Source: Haemophilus parainfluenzae
GTDB lineage: Bacteria; Pseudomonadota; Gammaproteobacteria; Enterobacterales; Pasteurellaceae
Direction: 5' to 3'
Assembly (NCBI RefSeq): GCF_014931275.1
Contig: NZ_CP063110.1
Coordinates: 1,162,001-1,226,000 of the forward strand
DNA length: 64,000 bases
Within the stretch, counting starts at the first letter, position 1. Every line of letters begins with the position of its first letter. The position numbers were made by a program, and so were the translations under genes. Shown piece by piece: positions 10,316 through 19,324 of the stretch. Under the pieces are notes generated by a model. It saw nothing but the letters and a program-made list of their open reading frames with translations. It was not told where the DNA came from and did no database searches.

Positions 10316-10358
10316 TAAAAAAGTGCGGTTAAAATTACGTGATTTTCAACCGCACTTG
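10316..10358 (-). terminator. Terminator of the DASS transporter built from two inverted uptake signals
   Basis: AAGTGCGGTTaaaat and gattttcAACCGCACTT form the stem. On the minus strand it ends in TTTTTTATTTTC, just after the transporter stop. Confidence 0.8.
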
Positions 10359-10371
10359 CTTGATTTAAAGG

Positions 10372-11769
10372 CTACATCCAGAATAGATAAGCAATGGTTG
10401 CAATAATGACCATACAGGTTAAATCAATAAATTTACCCACGCGGATCATTTCGGATTGTTTAACGAAACCTGTCGAGTACACAATCGCATTCGGTGGTGT
10501 ACCAACTGGCATCATAAAGGCACAAGATGCACCTAGGCCAATAATCATCGCAAAACCAAGTGGTGGCATATTCAGTGCTTGTGCGATAGAAATAAAAATT
10601 GGAACCAGTAAAGCTGCACTTGCTGTGTTTGACGTAAACTCAGTTAAGCAGACAATAAAGGCAGCAACAATTAATGCCATTACATAGTAGTGACCGCCTT
10701 CAATAATAAAGACAATACCATCTGCCATGATTTTACTTGCACCTGAATGGGTGAGTACAGAACTTAAGGTTAAGCCGCCACCAAAGAGGAATAATACGCC
10801 CCATTCTGTATTTTCTTGCACTTCTTTCCAGCTTGCGATACCGGTTACACAGATGACAATTGCTGCTGAGAGCGCAACCATACTGTCAAAGCTGCCAATT
10901 GGTTTTGGTAAACCTAATAATTGAGAAAGAATAGGGTTGATGTAGCCACCAAAAATCCAAAGAATCGCCACGGTCACAAAAATAGTTAAGGTTAAAATAC
11001 GTTTTTTTGTCATGTGAATTTTGGCAAATTCCGCATCAAAGCGAAGACCGAGTTTCGGTTTAAAAACAAGGTATAACCAACCAATAATTACAGGAAATAA
11101 AATCAGCATGACTGGAGTGCCATACATTAACCAGTCTGCAAAACCTAAATGAAGTTGAGATGCTGCAATAGCATTCGGTGGGCTACCTACAAGGGTTCCC
11201 ATACCACCGATGGTAGCACTATAAGCAATGCCTAATAATACGAATACATAAGTATTGTGATCTTTATTACGGTCTAACTGACTTAAAATAGTCATTGAAA
11301 GTGGAATCATCATTGCAGCAGTAGCGGTATTGCTCATCCACATGGACAAAAATGCTGTTGCGACGAATAAATAGAGTACAGCAACAGATAACCGACCCCG
11401 CGCTAACTGCATGATTTTATTAGCGATCATTTGGTCAATCTTTTGCGCATTTAATGCCGTTGCAAGCGCAAAACCACCAAAGAATAAGAAGATTGTGGGA
11501 TCTGAAAAGGCTACGAGGGCTTCTCGACTATCAGCTAATCCTAATAGAACAGATAGAATTGGAACGAATAATGCAGTGATGGTTACACTAACTGCTTCGG
11601 TGAGCCATAGAATGGCCACAAATGCGAGTAAAGATAATCCTTTATTCTCAGCAGGGGCAAAAGGAAGTGTATTGAGTAGAATCAAAAAGAGAGCTACATC
11701 AGAAAGGAATATAATAGTTTGTTTATTCCATGCTTTTCGTTGAGAGTTTGTGACAGATATTACTTGCAT
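10372..11769 (-). CDS. DASS-family (SLC13) sodium:dicarboxylate/anion symporter
   Basis: Inner-membrane transporter of 465 residues related to VcINDY-type sodium-coupled di- and tricarboxylate carriers. Both sodium/substrate SNT motifs are present: SNTATAAMM near residue 144 and SNTASAALL near residue 376, each in one half of the inverted repeat, plus GSPPNAIAAS and GTPPNAIVYSTG. The longest open frame starts at 11835, but MQVISVTN at 11769 has TAGGAAAAAAT before ATG. Substrate (succinate, malate, citrate or another) is not resolved. Confidence 0.9.
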   Translation of the reverse strand: MQVISVTNSQRKAWNKQTIIFLSDVALFLILLNTLPFAPAENKGLSLLAFVAILWLTEAVSVTITALFVPILSVLLGLADSREALVAFSDPTIFLFFGGFALATALNAQKIDQMIANKIMQLARGRLSVAVLYLFVATAFLSMWMSNTATAAMMIPLSMTILSQLDRNKDHNTYVFVLLGIAYSATIGGMGTLVGSPPNAIAASQLHLGFADWLMYGTPVMLILFPVIIGWLYLVFKPKLGLRFDAEFAKIHMTKKRILTLTIFVTVAILWIFGGYINPILSQLLGLPKPIGSFDSMVALSAAIVICVTGIASWKEVQENTEWGVLFLFGGGLTLSSVLTHSGASKIMADGIVFIIEGGHYYVMALIVAAFIVCLTEFTSNTASAALLVPIFISIAQALNMPPLGFAMIIGLGASCAFMMPVGTPPNAIVYSTGFVKQSEMIRVGKFIDLTCMVIIATIAYLFWM

Positions 11770-12037
11770 ATTTTTTCCTATATTTTTAAGGCCGGCGATT
11801 TTAGCATAACAGGCCTCAGTCAGGAAATAATGCATACTAAAAATTGATTACAGTGAAAGAAAAGTAGGTTCAAAGTGAAGCAATTTTTACATGATGATTT
11901 AATGGTGAATACTTTTTAAGTAATGGAATTTAATTTAAGTAAAGTTATGCATTAAAAATGAGGGATGAGTATAAAACACAGTAGTAATTTGTTAGAATCT
12001 GAACAATTTTCTTATATAACTTCTAACGGACAATACA

Positions 12038-14041
12038 ATGGACAACCAACCAATTAGCCTAAGTGCAATCCTAAAAGATTCTAACTACAAACTTTCTCAA
12101 TTTAGCTCAGAACAAGTGGCTAAACTTGAATCTCAAATCAGTGAAAAAGTTGTTAAAGACAAAAAACACTATTACCTAACTTGCCGTATCCGCAATAAAG
12201 AAATCAAACTAACACCTGAAGAAATCGTCCGCCAACTGTATTTGATGATTTTGATGGATGACTACGGTTATCCAGCAGAACGTATTCAACTGGAATATAG
12301 TGTTACCTTTGGCCGGGACGACAGTAAACGGGCAGATATTGTTGTATTTGATAAAGACAATCCGAATTCTGCCTATATCATTGTTGAACTCAAAAAACCT
12401 AAACTCAAAGACGGTAAAGAACAGCTCAAATCCTATTGCAATGCCACAGGCGCACCAATCGGTGTATGGACGAACGGCGATTCCATTTCTTTTTATCACC
12501 GAAAAGACCCAAATTACTTTGAAGATATTCCCACATTGCCGAGAGTATCGGAAAAATTGTCTGATGTATTGAATGAAAAATACACTATTGATGATTTAAT
12601 CCGAAAAGATAAGCTTGTCAATGAACGCAAGTCATTGAAAGATTTAATTTTAGAAATGGAAGACGAGGTCTTGGCAAATGCTGGCGTGGATGTATTTGAA
12701 GAGCTCTTTAAGCTGATCTTTACCAAACTCTATGACGAAATGGAGAGCGGCCGGAACAAAAAACGCTATTTAGTATTTCGTAATAGTGGCGATACAGAAA
12801 TTGAATTAAAAAATAAAATTCAAGATTTATTTGAAAAAGCCCGAGAAAAATGGGAAGGCGTATTTTCCGAAGACAGCAAAATCCAGCTTACTCCTTCGCA
12901 TTTGTCTGTCTGTGTTTCTTCACTGCAAGATGTTAAGCTGTTTAATTCCAATTTGGATGTGGTGGATGAAGCTTTTGAATACCTGATTAACAAATCCAGC
13001 AAAGGCGAGAAAGGACAATATTTTACGCCGCGCTATGTGATTGATATGTGCGTAAAAATGCTCAATCCAGCTGCGGATGAAACCATTATCGACACAGCTG
13101 CAGGCAGTTGTGGCTTTCCTGTTCACACAATCTTCCACGTATGGGAACAGATTCTAAAAGAGCAAGGCATGGAAAAAAGCCATTTGTTTACCAGCGAAGA
13201 AAAGCCTATTGAATGTACTGATTACGTTATCAAGAAAGTTTTTGCTATCGATTTTGATGAAAGAGCTGTACGCGTTGCACGTACGCTAAATTTGATTGCA
13301 GGCGACGGGCAAACCAACGTATTGCATTTAAACACGTTGGATTGGGAACGCTGGGATGAAAAAACTAAAGATGAAAACTGGCTCGATACTTATGGCAACG
13401 GCTGGAAAGGCCTGCGCAAACTCAGAAAGCAAAAGGATAGCAACCGAGATTTCGGTTTCGACATTCTGATGGCGAATCCGCCGTTTGCAGGCGACATTAA
13501 AGAAAGCCGTATTTTGGCGAAATATGAACTGGGCAAAAAGCCCAATGGCAAAGCTCAAACTAAAGTTGGGCGTGACATTCTCTTCATCGAACGTAATCTG
13601 GATTTCTTAAAAGATGGTGGACGCATGGCAATCGTTTTGCCGCAAGGTCGTTTCAATAATAGCTCCGATAAAGCCATCCGCGAATTTATTGCAGAACGTT
13701 GTCGTATCCTTGCAGTAGTTGGCTTGCATGGGAACGTATTTAAACCCCATACAAGCACCAAAACTAGCGTTTTATTTGTGCAAAAATGGCATGATGAACT
13801 TTGCCCGAAAGTCGAAGATTACCCGATTTTCTTTGCCACTATGCAGGAACCGAGTAAAGACAACAGCGGCGATAAAATCTTTGTTCGTAATGAAGATGGT
13901 TCACCGGTGCTGGATAGCCACGGACATTTAATCGTTAAGCATGACCTTTTCAACCATGATGGCAAAACCCAAGATGGTATCGCTGAAGCCTTTTTGGAAT
14001 TTGCCAAAAAAGAGAAACTGTCTTTTGCGGGAAAGCTTTAA
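12038..14041 (+). CDS. Restriction-modification subunit: HsdR-type nuclease domain fused to N6-adenine DNA methylase
   Basis: A 667-residue DNA methyltransferase with an N-terminal nuclease-like domain. Residues about 45-150 carry a PD-(D/E)XK core like the type I HsdR N-terminus: D100 in KRADIVVF, then E117-L-K119 and the helix EQLKSYC. Residues about 310-600 are an HsdM-like methylase with GEKGQYFTPRYVIDM, SAM motif DTAAGSCGFP (near 352) and catalytic NPPF (near 480). A specificity subunit gene follows, and no separate translocase gene is present. The layout resembles two-subunit BcgI-like type IIB/IIG systems. Whether the nuclease is active is not known. Confidence 0.9.
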   Translation: MDNQPISLSAILKDSNYKLSQFSSEQVAKLESQISEKVVKDKKHYYLTCRIRNKEIKLTPEEIVRQLYLMILMDDYGYPAERIQLEYSVTFGRDDSKRADIVVFDKDNPNSAYIIVELKKPKLKDGKEQLKSYCNATGAPIGVWTNGDSISFYHRKDPNYFEDIPTLPRVSEKLSDVLNEKYTIDDLIRKDKLVNERKSLKDLILEMEDEVLANAGVDVFEELFKLIFTKLYDEMESGRNKKRYLVFRNSGDTEIELKNKIQDLFEKAREKWEGVFSEDSKIQLTPSHLSVCVSSLQDVKLFNSNLDVVDEAFEYLINKSSKGEKGQYFTPRYVIDMCVKMLNPAADETIIDTAAGSCGFPVHTIFHVWEQILKEQGMEKSHLFTSEEKPIECTDYVIKKVFAIDFDERAVRVARTLNLIAGDGQTNVLHLNTLDWERWDEKTKDENWLDTYGNGWKGLRKLRKQKDSNRDFGFDILMANPPFAGDIKESRILAKYELGKKPNGKAQTKVGRDILFIERNLDFLKDGGRMAIVLPQGRFNNSSDKAIREFIAERCRILAVVGLHGNVFKPHTSTKTSVLFVQKWHDELCPKVEDYPIFFATMQEPSKDNSGDKIFVRNEDGSPVLDSHGHLIVKHDLFNHDGKTQDGIAEAFLEFAKKEKLSFAGKL

Positions 14042-14088
14042 GCCCCTTTGATTCCGCGAAATACCAGCGGTTGTTGGAGGGGCTGGAG

Positions 14089-15462
14089 GTGAGAGTATTA
14101 CAGTATTCAAGTCTAAAAAATGAAGTAGATAAAACTTTTCGATTGGATGCTGAACATTATAGAAAAAAATATCAAATCTCTATTTCAAAATTATCAAATT
14201 TAACAACTCAAAGATTAGGTAGCTTATTGAGTATTCCTGTTTGCACGGGACATACGCCATCAATGCAGAACGATAGCTTTTATGGCGGTAGTGTAAAATT
14301 TATTAAGACTGACAATGTAAGAGAAAATAAAATTACTGATTTTTTCACTGATTATCTTTCTGATAAAGGAGCGAGTGAGTTAAAAAAGAGTAATCTTATA
14401 TCAGGAGATGTTATTACAACTATAATTGGTGCAACTTACGATATAGTTGGCAGAACAGCTATGGTTACTGATGAGTTGCTTCCTGCAAATATTAATCAGA
14501 ATATCGCCCTTATAAGATGTAATAGCAATAAAATAAATCCTTATTTTTTAAATTGCTATTTAAATACATATATAGGTAGAGCAATGCTTCACTATCATTC
14601 AAGACAAACAGAACAAGTTAATCTTAACTGTCGTGAAGTAGAGCGAGTGCTAGTTCCTATATTTAACAATGAATTTCAGAAATCTATTGAAGAATTATAT
14701 AAAAAATCAGAAAAGATAATATTAGATTCTAAAATTGCTTACCAAACCGCCCAAAACCTGCTTTTAGAGCATTTAGGCTTAAAAGACTTCAACCCGCCAG
14801 TACAAAAGGTTAGTATCAAATCCTTTTCCGACAGTTTTGGCACTTCGGGCAGGCTGGATGCGGAGTTTTATCAGGAAAAGTATGAAGGCTATCTGAAAAA
14901 AATTCAGGCTTATCCGAACGGTTGTGAACCGATAAGAACGGCTTGCAAATTGAAGGATGCGAATTACACGCCTAAAGATAATCAGACATACCAATATATT
15001 GAATTATCCAATATTGGAAATTCAGGGGAAATTACAGGAGCAAGCCTGGATTTAGGATGCAATCTGCCAAGCAGGGCAAGACGGAAAGTCAGTAAAAACG
15101 ACGTAATTGTTTCAAGTATTGAAGGCTCGCTTGCCAGTTGCGCCATCGTATCGGAACAGTATCATCAGGCGTTATGTTCAACAGGCTTTTATGTGGTGTC
15201 GTCTGAAAAAATTAATTCGGAAACTTTACTGATGTTGTTTAAATCCGAGCCTATACAGCAACTTTTAAAACAAGGTTGCTCAGGTACAATTTTGACTGCT
15301 ATCAATAAAGATGAATTTTTGAACATTCCCTTACCTTTAGTTGATGTAAATATCCAAACCCAAATCTCCGATTTAATCCAACAATCCGACTGCTTGCGTC
15401 AAAAATCCCAAGCATTGTTGGAAGAAGCCAAGCGTAAGGTGGAACAAGCGATTGAATCATAG
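14089..15462 (+). CDS. Type I-like restriction-modification specificity subunit (HsdS family)
   Basis: DNA-recognition subunit, 457 residues, with two target-recognition domains and two long helices. The half-repeats begin with RLDAEHYRKKYQ and RLDAEFYQEKYEGYLKK; the conserved helices are EFQKSIEELYKKSEKIIL and the C-terminal QTQISDLIQQSDCLRQ. The chosen GTG start has GGAGG eight bases upstream; a TTG at 14071 is possible. The first recognition domain is clearly more AT-rich than the second, a sign of domain exchange. It follows the nuclease-methylase gene by 47 bases and should act with it. Confidence 0.88.
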   Translation: MRVLQYSSLKNEVDKTFRLDAEHYRKKYQISISKLSNLTTQRLGSLLSIPVCTGHTPSMQNDSFYGGSVKFIKTDNVRENKITDFFTDYLSDKGASELKKSNLISGDVITTIIGATYDIVGRTAMVTDELLPANINQNIALIRCNSNKINPYFLNCYLNTYIGRAMLHYHSRQTEQVNLNCREVERVLVPIFNNEFQKSIEELYKKSEKIILDSKIAYQTAQNLLLEHLGLKDFNPPVQKVSIKSFSDSFGTSGRLDAEFYQEKYEGYLKKIQAYPNGCEPIRTACKLKDANYTPKDNQTYQYIELSNIGNSGEITGASLDLGCNLPSRARRKVSKNDVIVSSIEGSLASCAIVSEQYHQALCSTGFYVVSSEKINSETLLMLFKSEPIQQLLKQGCSGTILTAINKDEFLNIPLPLVDVNIQTQISDLIQQSDCLRQKSQALLEEAKRKVEQAIES

Positions 15463-15501
15463 TTTTTTGATTGTTTGAATTTTTATAACATTAATTGAAG
15501 C

Positions 15502-15539
15502 AAAGTGCGGTCAAAACTGGATGCTTTTTGACCGCACTT
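15502..15539. terminator. Bidirectional terminator from paired uptake signals
   Basis: AAAGTGCGGTCAAAA and TTTTGACCGCACTT form a 13-14 base stem between the convergent specificity gene and the UDG-family gene. Confidence 0.75.
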
Positions 15540-15569
15540 CATAATTAAATATCAATTTAGTGAGATAAA

Positions 15570-16151
15570 TTAACGAGATAAAATCGCTTTAACTTGCTTT
15601 TGTAATACTGGGATAATCTCTTGCTCAAACCATGGATTTTTCTTGAGCCAAATTTGGTTGCGTGGAGAAGGGTGAACGAGAGGGAGAAATTGAGGCAGAA
15701 AATCACGGAAATGGTGAACCGTTTCAGTCACATTAAGCTCGTTTTCTGGTAAATAATATTTTTGTGCATATTGCCCGATAAGAATGGTGAGCTCTATGTT
15801 GGGTACGTTAGCTAAAATCGGTGCATGCCATTTCTCTGCGAAGCCTTTGCGTGGCGGTAAATCACCGGATTTGCCTTTGCCTGGGTAATAAAAATCCATC
15901 GGAATGACAGCAAACATACCTGAATGGTAAAAGGTATCGCGATCCACACCTAGCCATTCACGTAGGCGATCACCGCTTTTATCATTCCAATATAAACGAC
16001 TTTCTTGGGCTTTAATTCCAGGTGCTTGTCCGACGATATTAATACGAGCGCTAGTTGGCGCAGCAAAAAGCGGTTCGATACCTTTTGCAGTAAAAGATTG
16101 ATTATCGGGATCTTGCATGATGGATTGGGTAATTTGAGCAAGTGTTGGCAT
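15570..16151 (-). CDS. Uracil-DNA glycosylase superfamily protein
   Basis: A 193-residue protein of the UDG superfamily, which removes uracil or other damaged bases from DNA. Motif 1 is GQAPG (residues 41-45) and motif 3 is HPSPRN with H160; LTILIGQYAQKYYL matches the central strand. No iron-sulfur cysteine set is seen, unlike family 4. The start at 16151 (MPTLAQ) has AAGGAAAT upstream and is preferred to the longer open frame. Activity on uracil is inferred only from family. Confidence 0.82.
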   Translation of the reverse strand: MPTLAQITQSIMQDPDNQSFTAKGIEPLFAAPTSARINIVGQAPGIKAQESRLYWNDKSGDRLREWLGVDRDTFYHSGMFAVIPMDFYYPGKGKSGDLPPRKGFAEKWHAPILANVPNIELTILIGQYAQKYYLPENELNVTETVHHFRDFLPQFLPLVHPSPRNQIWLKKNPWFEQEIIPVLQKQVKAILSR

Positions 16152-16225
16152 TGTATTTCCTTCTTTGTTGAAATAAAAATAGCTCACTTTTGATGAGCTA
16201 TTTTATCATAATCAATATCGCGACA

Positions 16226-18352
16226 TTATAGGTGTTTTACTCGACGTTTTACTTCTTCTTGTTTGCCCGCATTGAATGGACGAGCGTCAGGGCTGCCGAG
16301 ATAACCACAAACCCGTCGGGTCACGGAGACTTTTGCACTGTCATGATTACCGCATTTTGGGCAGACAAAGCCTTTGCTTGTGCAATTGAATTCTCCTGTG
16401 AAACCACATTCGTAACATTCATCAATTGGCGTATTGGTGCCGTAATAAGGCACGCGATCGTAGCTATAATCCCATACATCTTCGAGTGCTTTCAGGTTAT
16501 GTTGAATATTTGGGTATTCGCCATAACAGATAAAGCCGCCACTCGCTAATTCAGGATAAGGCATTTCAAAGTCTAATTTATCGTATGGATTCACTTTTTT
16601 CTCTACATCTAAGTGATAGCTGTTAGTGTAGTAGCCTTTATCGGTAACGCCGTCAATGACACCAAATTGTTTGGTATCTAAACGGCAGAAACGATCACAC
16701 AAGTTTTCACTAGGTGTGGAATAAAGGCTAAATGCATAACCCGTTTCTTTCTGCCATTGTTTTACCGCTCCATTTAAACGACGCACAATCGCGATGCCTT
16801 TTTCACGCAGTTGTTCATCGTCAAAAATATGCCCTTGTTTGTACAGTGCATTGATGGTTTCGTGAATACCAATATAGCCTAAAGAAATTGATGCTCGTCC
16901 ATTTTTGAAAATATCCGCAACATTATCATCGGCTTTTAGTCGAACGCCGCAAGCGCCTTCCATATAGAGAATTGGCGCGACACGGGCTTTGGTATTTTCT
17001 AAGCGAGCAATACGGGTAAGCAAGGCTTTCTTCGCGAGGGCTAAGCGTTCATCTAAAGTGCGGTAGAATTTTTCTTCATTTCCTTGTGCTTCAAGGGCAA
17101 TGCGAGGCAGATTCAGACTTACCACGCCTAAATTATTGCGACCATCATGCACTTCATGCTCGTTTTCTTCATAGGCACCCAAGAAGCTACGACAACCCAT
17201 TGGGGCTTTGAATGAGCCTGTGACTTTAACCACTTGATCATAGTTTAAAATATCGGGATACATGCGTTTTGAAGCGCATTCTAATGCCAGTTTTTTAATG
17301 TCATAGTTCGGATCTCGTTCGTTTTGGTTCACGCCTTTTTTAATGGTAAAGACCAGTTTAGGGAAGACGGGCGTTTTGTGATTTTTACCCAAACCACGAA
17401 TACGGTTTTTCAAAATTGATTGCTGAATTAAACGTTCTTGCCAACTTGTACCTAAGCCAAAACCGAAGGTGACAAACGGCGTTTGACCATTGGACGTATG
17501 GAGCGTATTAACTTCATATTCAAGGGATTGAAATGCATCAAAACATTCTTTTTCAATCAACGCTTTTGCATAACCTTCAGCATCTGGAATTTGCCATTGG
17601 GCGGCATTTTTCAAATGTTTTTCAAAGCTGAGTTGAACATAAGGTGCAAGCACTTCATCAATGCGATTAATGGTTGTACCGCCATAAATATGGCTGGCTA
17701 CTTGAGCAATAATTTGTGCGGTAACCGCTGTTGCTGTGCCGATAGATTTCGGTGGTTCAATTTCGGCATTACCCATTTTAAAGCCATGCGAAAGCATGCC
17801 TTTTAGATCAACGAGCATGCAGTTAAACATCGGGAAAAATGGTGCGTAATCTAAGTCGTGATAGTGGATTTCCCCTTTTTCATGGGCTTCAACGACATCT
17901 CTTGGCAGAATATGACGTTTGGCATAATGTTTTGCCACAATACCCGCCAGTAAATCACGTTGGGTAGGGATAACTTTCGCATCTTTATTTGCGTTTTCAT
18001 TAAGCAATTCCACATTGCTTTGCTCAATCAGTCCTTCAATTTCTTTGGTTAATTGGCTGCGTTTTTCACGTGCCAGGTCGCGATCGTGACGATATTCAAT
18101 ATAAGCACGTGCAATTTGTGGATACTTGCTTGTCATTAAGTGATTTTCAACAATTTTTTGAATCTGGTTGATATCAATTTCATGCTGATAATGACTAAAA
18201 ATTTCAGTATTAATCTGCTGGCTCAGATCATGGATATACATTTCATCAACAATATTGACCGCACTTGCTGCTTTTTTGATTGCATTAGTAATACGTTGTA
18301 GGTCAAACCCAATTCGTGAACCATCACGCTTAATCACAAAGAAAGCGTTCAT
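16226..18352 (-). CDS. nrdD: Anaerobic ribonucleoside-triphosphate reductase
   Basis: Class III reductase that makes dNTPs without oxygen, 708 residues. An N-terminal ATP-cone (FVIKRDGSRIGFDLQRITNA) gives allosteric control. The C-terminal zinc site is C-YE-C then C-PK-C within CYECGFTGEFNC and FVCPKCGNHD. The glycyl radical is expected at G683 in RRVCGYLGSPDARPFNAGK. Its activase gene nrdG is 13 kb away. The upstream spacer has two NrdR boxes and an FNR site. Confidence 0.97.
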   Translation of the reverse strand: MNAFFVIKRDGSRIGFDLQRITNAIKKAASAVNIVDEMYIHDLSQQINTEIFSHYQHEIDINQIQKIVENHLMTSKYPQIARAYIEYRHDRDLAREKRSQLTKEIEGLIEQSNVELLNENANKDAKVIPTQRDLLAGIVAKHYAKRHILPRDVVEAHEKGEIHYHDLDYAPFFPMFNCMLVDLKGMLSHGFKMGNAEIEPPKSIGTATAVTAQIIAQVASHIYGGTTINRIDEVLAPYVQLSFEKHLKNAAQWQIPDAEGYAKALIEKECFDAFQSLEYEVNTLHTSNGQTPFVTFGFGLGTSWQERLIQQSILKNRIRGLGKNHKTPVFPKLVFTIKKGVNQNERDPNYDIKKLALECASKRMYPDILNYDQVVKVTGSFKAPMGCRSFLGAYEENEHEVHDGRNNLGVVSLNLPRIALEAQGNEEKFYRTLDERLALAKKALLTRIARLENTKARVAPILYMEGACGVRLKADDNVADIFKNGRASISLGYIGIHETINALYKQGHIFDDEQLREKGIAIVRRLNGAVKQWQKETGYAFSLYSTPSENLCDRFCRLDTKQFGVIDGVTDKGYYTNSYHLDVEKKVNPYDKLDFEMPYPELASGGFICYGEYPNIQHNLKALEDVWDYSYDRVPYYGTNTPIDECYECGFTGEFNCTSKGFVCPKCGNHDSAKVSVTRRVCGYLGSPDARPFNAGKQEEVKRRVKHL

Positions 18353-18391
18353 TTTATGACTCCTGTAAGGTAGCTATGAAAAAAATCGAAA

Positions 18392-18439
18392 ACACTATAT
18401 ATAGTTTTATTTAATAGATCAACACACAATATGTAGTGT
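18392..18439 (-). promoter_or_regulatory. Pair of NrdR boxes upstream of nrdD
   Basis: ACACTATATATAGTTT (18392-18407) and ACACAATATGTAGTGT (18424-18439) both match the NrdR consensus acaCwAtATaTwGtgt. They are 32 bases apart, three helical turns, which is the usual spacing for cooperative NrdR binding on ribonucleotide reductase genes. Confidence 0.9.
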
Positions 18440-18509
18440 TATTTGTCAGTTTTTGATAGTTGAAATTGAGTCGAAACCTTGTTAAATCTGGAAAGAAAGA
18501 GTGTTTTTG

Positions 18510-18526
18510 TTGAGAATTATTCTCAA
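18510..18526. promoter_or_regulatory. 17-base perfect palindrome, Fur-like, in the nrdD promoter
   Basis: TTGAGAATTATTCTCAA is a perfect inverted repeat with a 7-1-7 layout like a Fur box (TGATAATnATTATCA, four mismatches). It lies where the -10 region of an FNR-activated nrdD promoter would be. Fur binding is a guess. Confidence 0.4.
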
Positions 18527-18543
18527 ATTATTTTTTAATAAAT

Positions 18544-18557
18544 TTGATCTATGTCAA
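18544..18557. promoter_or_regulatory. FNR box upstream of nrdD
   Basis: TTGATCTATGTCAA matches the FNR consensus TTGATnnnnATCAA at nine of ten positions. A class II site centred at 18550 would place the nrdD transcription start near 18509, about 160 bases before the start codon. Anaerobic induction of nrdD fits its role. Confidence 0.8.
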
Positions 18558-18570
18558 GATTTTTGGCAAT

Positions 18571-18597
18571 AAAAAAACGGACGAAAAATCGTCCGCT
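18571..18597 (-). terminator. Terminator of grpE
   Basis: CGGACGA, AAAA loop and TCGTCCG, followed on the minus strand by seven T, lie 22 bases past the grpE stop. Confidence 0.85.
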
Positions 18598-18618
18598 CTT
18601 TAAGTCATAGAAAAGAAA

Positions 18619-19194
18619 TTAAGCTGCAACCATTACCATAGCTGGGCGAATCACACGACCATTTAAGGTATAACCTTTTTGTAAAACGGTGGTGATTTGG
18701 TTGCTTTCAAACCCTTCAGCTGGTTGCATAGAGATGGCTTGGTGGAGATCCGGGTTAAAGGTGTCACCCACTGCGCCAACAGGTTCAACACCAAAGCGAG
18801 CCACCGTTGAGAGTAACTCTTTTAAGGTTAGCTCCACACCATCGAATAACGCTTTGATGCTTTCATCTTCCTTATTGGCAGGTGTTGAAAGCGCACGCTC
18901 TAAGTTATCAATGGTATTCAAAATGTCTTTTGAAAATTTTTCCAGTGCAAATTTATGCGCTTTTTCAACATCTTGTTCGCTACGGCGACGCATATTGTCA
19001 ATTTCTGCACGAGTACGAAGCAATAAATCTTGTTCTTTTTTAGATGTTTCTTCTACTTGTGCTTTTAATTGTTCTTCAAGCTCTTGTACACGAGCGATCG
19101 CTTCTTCTAACGGATCTTCCGTTGAAGTGGTTTCCTGCTGAATTTCTTCAACAAGTTCTTCATTTTCATTTAAGTTTTGTGCTTGTTCTGACAT
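18619..19194 (-). CDS. grpE: Nucleotide exchange factor GrpE
   Basis: Co-chaperone that releases ADP from DnaK, 191 residues. An acidic glutamate-rich N-terminus is followed by a long coiled coil (about 35-110) and the beta domain with [20 protein letters not shown] and [17 protein letters not shown]. The ATG at 19194 is preferred because GGAGAAAAAG precedes it; an in-frame ATG four codons upstream has a poorer site. It is divergent from nadK. Confidence 0.96.
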   Translation of the reverse strand: MSEQAQNLNENEELVEEIQQETTSTEDPLEEAIARVQELEEQLKAQVEETSKKEQDLLLRTRAEIDNMRRRSEQDVEKAHKFALEKFSKDILNTIDNLERALSTPANKEDESIKALFDGVELTLKELLSTVARFGVEPVGAVGDTFNPDLHQAISMQPAEGFESNQITTVLQKGYTLNGRVIRPAMVMVAA

Positions 19195-19324
19195 CTTTTT
19201 CTCCATTTATCAAAAATTAGTGCTATTTTAGCAAAACTGAATTGCTATGTAATATAATGGCTAAAATTTTAAATTCAAGTGCGGTCAGAAATCGATGAGT
19301 TTGCACTTGGGAGCAATCATAGTT

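Noticed and set aside
19250..19290. Possible sigma-32 promoter for grpE (CTTGAAT with CCATTAT on the minus strand)
   Set aside because: The spacing is too short and the -10 part is poor (needs CCCCATnT). The CTTGAA overlaps an uptake signal and is likely chance.
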